Shown: positions 11,871 through 20,572 of the stretch, one piece after another
Numbering within the stretch: the first letter of the stretch is position 1
Layout: each line of letters begins with the position of its first letter
Source of the DNA: Protostelium mycophagum
Taxonomy: Eukaryota; Evosea; Variosea; Protosteliida; Protosteliaceae
NCBI GenBank assembly: GCA_002081555.1
Contig: MZNV01001435.1
Location: forward strand, 1-36,465
Direction of reading: 5' to 3'
Length of the DNA stretch: 36,465 nucleotides
Program-made: the position numbers and the translations under genes
Notes under the pieces: generated by a model
Told to the model about the DNA's origin: nothing
The model's input: only the letters and a program-made list of their open reading frames with translations
The model's database searches: none

Positions 11871-11952
11871 GCATCATCTGTTCAAGCCCCTGATCAAAAA
11901 TACCAAATCAACCTCAACCCTTCATCTATACCAAATTCGTGCGTGGATTTAT

Positions 11953-12625
11953 TTACAGAATGTTGCATGATTTTTGAGTCTTCTTCTTTTTCTTCTTGTC
12001 TTGTGGTGGTGCTCCTATCCTTGCGACCTCATCAAACACGGCTTGAAGCCCCTTTTGTGTGAGAGCAGAACATTCCAAGTATTTTTTGGCGCCAATATGT
12101 GCGGCTGCATCAGCTCCCTGCTCTGTTGTGACCGGTGAGAGGTTCTTCTGCTTGAGAGTGTTGATTGTGGCGTTCTGATTGCGCAGATCAGACATTGTAC
12201 CAACGAGGATGATCTTAGCGTCTGGGCAGTAGTGATAGATCTGTAAATCATCAGAGGATTGTCACAAAATGATCTCAAAAATTACCTCTGGGGCCCACTT
12301 ATATTTGACGTTTTCTAGTGATGGTGGGTGTGAGATGGAGAAGCAGATGAGGAATACATCGGTTTGTGGGTAAGATAGAGGTCTCAGACGGTCGTAATCC
12401 TCTTGTCCAGCCGTGTCCCATAGTGATAAGTTGAAAACTCTTCCATCACACATGAAATTAGCACTGTAGTTGTCGAAGACAGTTGGGATGTAGCCTTGTG
12501 GCATGGTGTTAGACGTCCAGCTGATAAGCATGCTTGTTTTGCCTATTCCTCCATCGCCGACTGTGACACTAAAGAACATCAGCCAAGCGTCGTGTGTGAT
12601 CCTCCTACCATTTGAGTGATTGCAT
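11953..12625 (-). CDS. Rho/Rac-family small GTPase
   Basis: Signalling GTPase of the Rho family controlling actin and related processes at membranes. Start MQSLKC at 12625; the intron of about 40 nt after codon 6 keeps the frame into [14 protein letters not shown]. Motifs: P-loop GDGGIGKT (Rac has GDGAVGKT), switch [14 protein letters not shown], switch [22 protein letters not shown], Rho insert region [16 protein letters not shown]5 CSAL. A second intron (about 12285-12242) follows KYKWAPEV. The C-terminus has a KKKKKK polybasic stretch and a CNIL CAAX box, predicting geranylgeranylation. Oddity: G4, normally TKxD (T-K-L-D in Rac), reads TMSD, with the base-contacting lysine replaced. About 195 aa, normal for the family. 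Stop TAA 11955-11953. Confidence 0.92.
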
Positions 12626-12815
12626 CTTCTGTCTCTTCTATTTGTATTATGTGTGTTTGCTTTATGTCTTCTGTAAGTCTGTCCCTCTTGCTGGCTGAAC
12701 ATGTTAGGTGAACCTCATGTTTCCTCACTGTTCTTCAGCGAAGATGTCAAGCTGAAATTTGAAAATTATATCCGATAATCTACAACCGTCCAAAAATGTT
12801 TATTTGAAGAAATAA

Positions 12816-13782
12816 TTACATTCCACCATTTATTTCTACAGTTGTGGGCGGTGATGCTCTCGCATAGACAGGATCTTTACTCAATTCGTATTCTCCTTTG
12901 CCACCGTACTCTTTAAGTATTGTCTCGGCTGGCATGTACTGCTCGAGCTCTGTCTGATTGATAAACTTTAGCTTCTTTGTGGTGCGAGGGTCCAAAACTG
13001 GAGTTAAGAGGCGCCAAAAGGCAGAAAAAATCCATGGGGCATTTAGAAGTAAGCCTTGTCCTAAGCACTCGGGATATTTCGTCCCCAGCATGTTGGCCCA
13101 AGCCTTAGCGATGCCCAGATCCTGTGGAAGATGAGATGATGAAGATATGTACAAGGAGAAGACAGACCATGTTATCGCGACCAATGTTGGACAGATCGAC
13201 CACGACTGTGGTCGTTTCTATGGGTGCCTTTCGTGGTATGTATCTTGCATTTTCGAAGAACCAGGCGATGAAGCGCTCGGCCTCGACGGGGTCGGACTGG
13301 CTCTTCTTATGAAGGTGGAAGCGGATCCAAATGACGGGTCTTCCATCATGATCTTGACCATATGATAAACACTTTCCTAAGAAAAATGAGGAAGAGCCAC
13401 TTTTGATGAGCTCACCAGTCTTGATCTCGTTCATCACAGACTCTGGGCGAATATTGGCAACCCCACAACCCTGGAAGTCTTTCTTCCATGTTAAAAAGTC
13501 TGTATATAGAGTGAAGCTGGCATCGACATTGAATTGCCTCGCTCTTAAAAACTTGCAATATATTGTGATGCTAGTTGTCTCCTCCGCAGTCTGGCCAGCC
13601 TTCTCGGCGGCAGTCTGATTCCATCAATATAAATGATGATACCGGACTATATATATCATCACCTCCTCAGGATGAGCTCCTCGCCATGTCACTAGCCGAT
13701 TCTGAAATTCATCTAATGCTTCTTTTTGAATTGGTGTGAGATTACGAGGGAATCCAGGGGTCACGAGTTCGTCAAGAGGCAT
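12816..13782 (-). CDS. Sec14-like CRAL-TRIO lipid-transfer protein
   Basis: Cytosolic lipid-binding/transfer protein. Start MPLDELVTPGFP at 13782 (an upstream exon is possible). The N-terminal CRAL-TRIO-N part contains LTPIQKEALDEFQNRL and, after an intron, YCKFLRARQFNVDASF (the R-x-R-x-F/Y-D-V type motif). The lipid-binding lobe has RPVIWIRFHLHKK, AERFIAWFFENAR, TTVVVDLSNIG, then after an intron near 13,180-13,120 AKAWANMLGTKYPE, LLLNAPWIFSAFWRLLTPVLD and EYGGKGEYELS, the classic Sec14 order ending with the gate-helix and GG strand. Stop TAA 12818-12816. A single-lobe protein without GOLD or membrane domains. It is about 190 bases upstream of the Rho GTPase start on the same strand. Confidence 0.88.
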
Positions 13783-14136
13783 CTCTTCAGTGGGTTGTTT
13801 TTACAGATACAAAAGTACAAAGTTCTAAGCCCTGCTGTCGATGATATCTCGTTGGACGATAAATGTCGCATGAAAGTTGGATTCTTTTTTCGCAGATACC
13901 ATTTTACAAATCGCATGCGCCCTGACGTCATCGATATATCTCCGTCTGTGTACAGGTCAAGATCTCGAGATATCTCAGGCGATATCATCTTTTAGAGGTG
14001 GGAGAGTGTCCTCTATGAGGGTCAGGCCTCAAGACGATTTTTCACAGAAGAAAAGTCCTTTGCCGTGGCACTCCAGTGTTTTTATCTCTGAGTTTCTGGT
14101 GGCAAACTGGGCTGAAGAATGGGCCAAACGTCTACT

Positions 14137-15433
14137 TCAATTCGCAATGTCTTGGACCTCCTCAACTCCATATCCATACTGTGCTGTGATCTGATCGAGG
14201 TATCCTCGTTGATCGATGGTGGGGTTCTTTTCGTTTACAAATTGTTCGCAACCCTCAGGGAGTGCACCTGGACAGTTTTATTCTTCATCTACAACGATTT
14301 CTACAACGAGAAGAGATATGATTGGCAGAAAATCGTCGTGTGCGTTTTTTTTGCAAGATCAAGACATTGCACCACGCTACACATGTCCATAACATTGGAT
14401 CACGATGATGGACATGGAAGTTGATCAGTGTACGATCACCCACCTGCAGAAAAATCGAGCAGTAGAACTACCCTCGTCTCGTCTGAGTTATTTGTGGCGC
14501 TGTGTAAGAATGTGTCGTCAAACACCAAACATTTACCATTCTCCCAGCTCTGGTTGAAAGGTCCTACAGATAAATAGCATTGTTCCTGGAATATTATTGA
14601 GGATCTACAACGATGTAGAAGAGTATAGTCGACAAGGGAAGAACCAGGATTCAAAAAATACACTTTAGAATTTACCAAATAAATAATTGTAAATTCTAAA
14701 AATAGAAGTTGTACTTACTCTCTCTTTGGGGATAATGAGTCCGAGATGACATCTCAACACGAGATCAGAATAACCATAGTAACCAACATGGGGCACGATG
14801 CGCGAATTTGGTGTCAGAATGGAGAATGCTGCCGTGGAGATGCCTGGAATTCTTTCGATGAGTTCTGTTGTCTTGGGGCACAGTCTTGCATTACGATAAT
14901 GCTTCTTGCCAAAAGCGTAAAGTCCAAACACGTCCCATCCTTGATGTGTTCAACACGCTAAAAAGACATACTGTGTCTCGCTGGCGGAGTGTTACCTTTT
15001 CCTCTGATACCATTCTGTTTGTATAAGTTTTGTTCTGGCCTGTTTTCCTCAGTTGATCTGCACATCAAAGATCGACGATCGTCACAAAAAATGCCTACCA
15101 AGGGTGAAATAGCTGATCGTTCAAATCCTCAAATTCCTTTCGGATCACCTGTTTTTCTCATTATTTCTTCGAATTATGTCTGTCAATTACCTCCCAATTG
15201 GCCTCTAGTTCTTTGGTAAATTCCCATTGATATGGTTCATGGAACTCTTTTCTGAATCCAGTGGCAGCTGCTAATAAAGAGCTCTCTGCTCCATCATCAT
15301 CATCGTCTGATTCTGGTTGTCTTTTCGCCTCATCCTCTTTGATTTCTTCTGATAATTTCTGAACAAAACTACGCAGGTCGCCCAACAAATCAACTTGTAT
15401 TCTGATCTGCTCTGTCTCCTGCTCTTCTGCCAT
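14137..15433 (-). CDS. aspartyl/asparaginyl beta-hydroxylase family protein
   Basis: 2-oxoglutarate/Fe(II)-dependent hydroxylase domain of the AspH type. Start MAEEQETEQIRIQVDLL at 15433, then an acidic region (about residues 45-52), an FHEPYQWEFTKELEANW block and a catalytic part: VFGLYAFGKKHYRNARLCPKT, then PHVGYYGYSDLVLRCHLGL with the first iron His in RCHLGL, then (after an intron about 14,745-14,560) GPFNQSWENGKCLVFDDTFLHS with the second iron His, and DETRVVLLLDF with the 2-oxoglutarate Arg. AspH enzymes use two His and no carboxylate, as seen here. An intron after LLLDFSA joins a last exon (GALPEGCEQFVNEKNP..., ending VEEVQDIAN, TGA 14139-14137); reading through instead gives a stop at 14436. 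No signal peptide or transmembrane segment seen, unlike animal ASPH, so it is probably cytosolic. Confidence 0.85.
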
Positions 15434-15685
15434 GATGACAATCTGTGGTTCTCCAGAACTTCAAAATTTTGTAACTCGTTGTAGAAATTATGATTTTTAT
15501 CATATTCATTTGCCTTTTTATTGGGTGCTGGTCGTCTATAAATATATATTTCGGTTTTACCGTATTGACTGCTCGGTTCCAAACGCGGATCAAAACCGCT
15601 TTCTCTTGAGAAGAATACAACCACGCGCATTTTTAAGACAGTGGCCCTCTTCCGCAACGCCAACAACAGCTTCTACTGTTGTTGA
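15434..15685. promoter_or_regulatory. divergent intergenic region between hydroxylase and cyclase, with a start-adjacent hairpin
   Basis: 252 bases between the divergent start codons of the hydroxylase (minus) and cyclase (plus). At 15661-15684 a perfect 9-bp inverted repeat (CAACAACAG, 6-base loop, CTGTTGTTG) ends one base before the cyclase ATG at 15686. No TATA box is obvious. One GTTGTAGA motif lies near 15,478. Confidence 0.6.
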
Positions 15686-18600
15686 ATGGGACAACAATGT
15701 TCCAGCCCTATCATCATTGTGAGAGACAAGAGCAGACGTCTGAGCGATAATGACCCTCGGCCTCGCTCCATCCCAAAGCAATTTCTTGCGAAATCGAAAA
15801 GCATGGACGCTGACAAGGAGTTTGTGCAGCCTTTCCCGCTGTCCAAATCGTTAGACCAGGTGATGAGATATGATATGAAGGAGGGACTCAGTGACAGAGA
15901 GCCTCCTTCAATCAGTGATGTTGTGGAAGAGGTAACTGATTGGTGACATTGGCGATCGATTAAAGCCGGCAGCATAAATCTGGCAAGAGTGAGACCGCCA
16001 TCATGAACTGGGTAGTGGCGAGATTCAAAAATAGAGTCAAGATTAACAAGATTGAAAAAAGCTATGAGAGATTCATTCCTAAGGACTTCCTTCATGAGCT
16101 TGGAAAGACGGATATTACGCAATTAGAAGTAAGTTGTCACTGTTTCTGGAATCATGATTGAAGACAATTAGGTTGGAGATTGTGTGGTGACAGAAAAAAC
16201 GGTCGTCTTCTGTGATATTCGCCAGTTCACCACAATTTCGGAAAAGTTGGGAGAAGGTTCTTTTGTCCTTTTAAATGAGCTCGCGGCGATCATGTTGAAA
16301 TCGGTCAGAGATGAGGGCGGGTATGTAGATAAATTCGTGGGGGACGCGATAGTGGCACTATTTCCCAGAGCGGGTAAGCTTTTCAGTGTGTTCAACTCTT
16401 AAAGTGTTCAGGCCAAGCAGTCCGAGCTGCAGTCTTAATATTACAGAAATTAGAGGCCTTCAACACGGGACATTTTTCAGAAACCCAGTGGAAGGAGCCT
16501 ATTCGGGTGGGAATGGGACTATTCAGCGGGCCCGTCATCATTGGAGCTGTTGGAGACAGCCACCGTGTGGATGGAGCAGGTATCCTTGATTGGCAGAATT
16601 TTTCTGAGGTGTACAGCTTTTGGTGCCACCATCAACAGTTGTAGCGAGTTGGAGGGGTACACAAAAGTGTTTGGAGCTCCACTACTCCTCGCGGAAAATG
16701 TTAAAAAATGGTTGGAAAAGGAAGAAGAAAGGTTGCCTTATGTTCTCAGAATGATGGGTAGGGTCAAATTCGGGTCAAATAATGTACAGGTCAGTACACT
16801 TGTAATCCTTTTGTGCTGTCATGACAAATGTAAGGTTTATGAGGCAACACTACCAGGGTCGTCAGGCGAGCTCATCGCAGATAGACACGACAGAGGAGTT
16901 GTCCATTTTCAGGTAATCTTCGTTTGCTACGTCCAGCGATGGTGACTGTTGTAGAACGAGGACTTCAATGCAGCAATGGAATATTTCAGTTCGAATCTCA
17001 ACATTGTACCGGATGACAAGCCATCTAAATACTTCTATGACTTTGCATCTCGCTACGCCTCTTCCGGCACCCCCAAACTTTTTGAAGGAGGCTTGACACA
17101 ACGAGGTTACCATTATTTTGTATTTTAAAAATATTCAAAATAGCAAGGCCCGACTGTTCCACCATTGGGAACGCATCCCATGTTTAATTCTGCTATTATC
17201 CTGTCATCTGTAATATTTCATCTGAAAGGCTTGATGGAGAAGAAACACAAGAGCCTGAACCCACGGGTCGTCACTTATGATACCAATTCTACGAAAAATC
17301 TGCTGAAGCAGGTGCGTCTCTACGATGATATTGCTAAATATATTATATAATGATTAATAATAATTTTATTTCGGAAGGTACAACAAGAACAGAAGAATAA
17401 AGACGAGAAATTGATCACGTGGGTGCTCAGTGGATTCGATAATCACCATCGACTGGAGGTTGTACAGGTACGGTTTTGTACATTGACATCATTGTGACAT
17501 TTTACAGAAATCAGGAGAGAGGTTTGTCCCTCCGAACTTTCTGGAGACTTTAGGACCAGGAAAAAGCAGTATCGAACATGTCGACGTTGGCGATTCAGTC
17601 ATGGTAAGTACACTATTCATGCCATTGAAATGTTTGGAGTTTGTAAAACATAAATCCACAGTTTTAGGCTTATTTTGACGCAGTTAAATGCAGTGGTCAT
17701 GTTCATTGAAATTCGAGCATTTTTGGAGATAGCTGGAGATATTAACGGGACACTCAATTTATTAAACACACTGTCAGCGATCATCATTCCAATTGTTGTC
17801 AAGAGCAAGGGATATGTAGACGTGAGTGGGCTGGATTTCTTATGGGTTTATTTCTCATTTGTACAGAAATTTTTCAGTGAGGCGATAATTGCATTGTTCC
17901 CAGAGATGCTCCAAGCTATCAAAGCTGGATTGGAGATTTCTGATTCTCTGGATGCTCTGAACGAAGCTCGCTCCCAAGAGAGATTGCCGCCCATCTATCT
18001 GGGAATGGCTCTCCACTCTGGTCCAGTTGTTCTTGGAACAGTAGGAGATCGAGAGCGAATGACCGGAACAAGTGGGTTTAATTAATCTTAATTTATATTA
18101 TTTTTTTTGGAGAATCTAACTTGTACCAGTCATCGGGAACACGGTCAATGTTGCCAGCAGGTTGTCTTCGATCACGAAATTTTATGGGATCAGGTATGTG
18201 ATCTCAAACGCCGCGATGGAGATGTACAAACGGGAGAAAGGCCCCACAGTCGGCACCCGCCTCATAGACCACGTGACTTTTGTTGGAAAATCCGAGCCCA
18301 TTGAAATTTTAGAGGTAAAATTTCGGTAGAGGTGTTTCTGAATTCTTTAGGTGACGAGTTCACCAGCTGTAAAGAACATTAAAAAGACTTACGAAGAATC
18401 TTTCAGAAGCTATCAAAAGAGAGAATTTCTAAAAGCCGCCAAAGGTGACCGTTGAAAACTGAAGAGGATGCATTTTTTGTTGTCTTGTGGTGAATGAAAA
18501 TGGAGTTTTAACAAGCACAAATAAACCACACTGATGAAAAACCCTGTATGACGCGTGACCCTCGCAGGTTTTAGAGGCTGCAGAGATGAATGTCCACTGG

Positions 18601-18698
18601 ACCGGCCAAGCCAGATATTAATGGACAGATGCCTTCACTACGACAGAGAGGGTGTCCCAGAGACATGGGCAGGAATCAACGTTCTCACGATCAAATAA
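15686..18698 (+). CDS. twin-domain class III adenylate/guanylate cyclase, probably lipid-anchored
   Basis: Predicted nucleotide cyclase with two class III domains. The N-terminus MGQQCSSP fits N-myristoylation at Gly2 plus palmitoylation at Cys5; no transmembrane segment is seen. Domain 1 (about 16,030-16,900): FIPKDFLHELGK, metal-binding Asp in VFCDIRQFTT and in KFVGDAIVALFP, then GATINSCSELEG, where the catalytic Asn is kept but the Arg of ASR is Glu. A linker (16,960-17,470) follows. Domain 2 (about 17,510-18,350): FVPPNFLETLGPG, FIEIRAFLE and KFFSEAIIALFP, where metal Asp positions are Glu and Glu, then TVIGNTVNVASRL with Asn and Arg intact. Domain 1 thus carries the metals and domain 2 the Arg, as in mammalian C1/C2. 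The Thr before IGN resembles cyanobacterial adenylate cyclases. Each domain ends in a matching helical tail; the last exon (about 18,575-18,698, CPLDRPSQILMDRC) repeats the pattern VPDDKPSKYFYDF of the first. Stop TAA 18696-18698. Substrate ATP is likely but unproven. Confidence 0.85.
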
Positions 18699-18800
18699 TG
18701 TACAGAATCACAATTGTAGATCACAGCATTGTCGACGTATGTCACGTGACACCAAGAAGCACAGAAGGCTCGGATAAAAAAAGGCTCATCTATGTACATT

Positions 18801-19517
18801 TTATTGTTGTGACACTTGGACTCTTCTGATGTTTCTGATTGTGTGGTTGTGATGCTGCAGATTCGTCTGCTTCATAGACATAAAGTCGACCATGTATTCC
18901 CATTCCCCTGACTTGATTGCTCTGACATCAGTTCCTCCTCTATTTTGCAGATAGCTCTGATACACTCCCTCTACAACATCTGAAGCAGTCGTGTCGTAGT
19001 TCTTCCAGCCGTTGTGCTCGTATTGCCAGAGGAAGTCAGATTTGAGGCCAGCGGGTGCTGCGGCGCTCTTTGATGGTGCCGTTGTAGATCCTCTTCTCGC
19101 CTTTTTGGGGACCTCTTTTTCTGAATTCTGTGTGTTTGGCAGAATGGTGAGTGTCTTTGGTCTCTCTTTCACTTGCTTCTCTCTTCTTGGAGTCCTCTTC
19201 TTTGTGACCTTCTCATGTCTCTTTGCACTTCTGAGAACGAAGGAGTTTCTGATCTGTCTGATCTTCTTCTCTTCGATCGCCTTCTTTGCTGCCTTTCTCA
19301 AAAACTGGCCCGCGATCTTCTTGTTTTTGAGGACGTAGTTGTTCTCGATCCACTTCACGATGGCTGGTATAGAGGTGGCATGTGTGTTAGATCCGCTCTT
19401 GTTTAGCTCTTGTAACGCACGAAGAAGGAGTCTGCTGTAAGCTGGTCTATTTGTGGCTCTTTGTATCTTCTGCGCGAGTGTTCTTCCAGAGGCAGTTCTA
19501 AGCAATTGTGACGGCAT
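18801..19517 (-). CDS. linker-histone H1/H5 domain fused to a WWE domain
   Basis: Intronless 238-aa basic protein. Residues about 24-95 match the linker-histone globular (winged-helix) domain: PAYSRLLLRALQELNKSG, SIPAIVKWIENNYVLKNK, FLRKAAKKAIEEKKI, NSFVL. Residues about 96-150 are Lys/Arg-rich like an H1 tail (KRHEKVTKKRTPRREKQ). Residues about 160-234 match WWE: FLWQYEHNGWKNYDTTASD, VVEGVYQSYL, GEWEYMVDFMSMKQTN, RNIRRV, including the two Trp, the Glu and the terminal Arg pair. WWE domains bind poly- or iso-ADP-ribose or mediate ubiquitin-linked contacts. It should be nuclear and chromatin-bound, perhaps recruited by ADP-ribosylation; that function is inference. Stop TAA 18803-18801. The cyclase ends at 18,698 on the other strand, so the genes converge with about 100 bases between. 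Confidence 0.85.
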   Translation of the reverse strand: MPSQLLRTASGRTLAQKIQRATNRPAYSRLLLRALQELNKSGSNTHATSIPAIVKWIENNYVLKNKKIAGQFLRKAAKKAIEEKKIRQIRNSFVLRSAKRHEKVTKKRTPRREKQVKERPKTLTILPNTQNSEKEVPKKARRGSTTAPSKSAAAPAGLKSDFLWQYEHNGWKNYDTTASDVVEGVYQSYLQNRGGTDVRAIKSGEWEYMVDFMSMKQTNLQHHNHTIRNIRRVQVSQQ

Positions 19518-19670
19518 CTCGATCTTTCTTGTATTGTGTTTTTACTGATTGTGTGTTGTGGAAAGTGAGCATGTCTCTCGTGGTGTTTTTGTCGCTGTCT
19601 CGGAAAGCATTCCAGCGTTTTCATCTTGAAACTGTCATTTTACAACGAGACAAACGATTCATCTCGAATT

Positions 19671-20509
19671 TTATTCCTGCTTCTGCATTTTGTGGACACT
19701 CTTCTTGAATCGTTGTATAGCGAAGATACCCTCTATAGTGACAGCATACAACCATCTTTGTCTGTTGTCGGGGCTCACTCTGTACTGGTCCATCAGTGGG
19801 GCCATACTGTTTTGATCAGATCATCATCGACATTATGATAACAAAATGATGAACAGTGCTGTAGAGGTGCACTTCTGTTTTAAAGATTTTATATATTTAC
19901 AGCTAAATTATTTCTGTTTTCACAACAAAGCAAACCAGGAGATGAAAGCATGTCGTGGTCACAAAATAAAGACGATGAGTCCTCACCGAAATTGCCATTC
20001 CAGCATGTGAATGATGAACAAAAGACCAGATCCTGCCACGACGTATTTGGTGTACCACAATGCAAGGGACAAGGTGATGAACATGATTATGATGTATGTA
20101 GCGGTCTGTGCTCCTCCTGGATAGAGGAAGAAATCAGCGGCGGGAACCGATGTTTTGGTTGGAGCGTTGTGGCTGTGGCCATGAGAGTGTGAGCTTGTCT
20201 TTGGAGGCTGATCCATTATTAATCAACATAAAGAATTGATGATCTCACTCTGCCAAGAGCTGCCTTTGCGATCTTGTCCATCTCAATCAATCTGACCCTG
20301 GCATCTTTTATGGACAGAAGGGGTGGTTCAAAAGGAATACGGGCATGATCTTCGACACCTTCTTCTTGATAAGAAATGAGCATACCCAACTCGTCCATAT
20401 CGAGAAGTTGACATTTCGTGGCTTTTGTTTTGTTGGCGTAGTGATGAACATAATCCTCTACAGAATCAGAATGGTCCTTGTTCATGTGTGCGACTGCATT
20501 CTGCGCCAT
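19671..20509 (-). CDS. DUF2470 protein with C-terminal membrane segments
   Basis: Three exons. Exon 1 starts MAQNAVAHMNKDHSDSVEDY at 20509 and carries the DUF2470 domain (HMNKDHSDSVEDYVHHYA, CQLLDMDELGM, RIPFEPPLLSIKDARVRL), a fold related to haem/flavin-binding split-barrel proteins. A 41-nt intron (about 20251-20211; GTGAGATC...GGATCAG) leads to exon 2: a His/Ser-rich linker (SSHSHGHSHN) and hydrophobic segments (TATYIIIMFITLSLALW, VVAGSGLLFIIHML). A second intron (about 19,992-19,807) joins exon 3 (MAPLMDQYRVSPDN, then EGIFAIQRFKKS), TAA 19673-19671. Fungal DUF2470 proteins also have C-terminal membrane segments and an EG-x-x-A-x-x-RF end (from memory), supporting one joined gene. Without the first intron it would be misread as two ORFs 2 bases apart. 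AATAAA overlaps the stop (19675-19670). Confidence 0.8.
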
Positions 20510-20572
20510 GTTGTCGGATGTGGCGAATTTGTGTTTGAGAAATCTGATCACACCACATCCGATTTACACGAT
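20510..20572. promoter_or_regulatory. 63-bp divergent promoter with a perfect inverted repeat
   Basis: The start codons of the DUF2470 gene (minus) and the dehydrogenase (plus) are separated by only 63 bases. TCGGATGTGG (20514-20523) and its exact reverse complement CCACATCCGA (20553-20562) lie 4 and 10 bases from the respective start codons with a 29-base spacer. This could be a shared factor site or a leader structure in each mRNA. Confidence 0.55.

Noticed and set aside
13920-13995. Cluster of GATATC/AGATATCTC palindromes upstream of the Sec14 gene
   Set aside because: Short and imperfect; no clear repeat unit or link to other sites beyond the CRE octamer.
19012-19406. Plus-strand hydrophobic ORFs opposite the H1-WWE gene
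   Set aside because: Their Phe/Leu/Ser richness is the complement of Lys/Glu/Arg codons in the linker-histone tail.
19671-19805. Separate 44-aa small gene
   Set aside because: It joins in phase to the DUF2470 exons as their last exon, with a fungal-like C-terminal motif.
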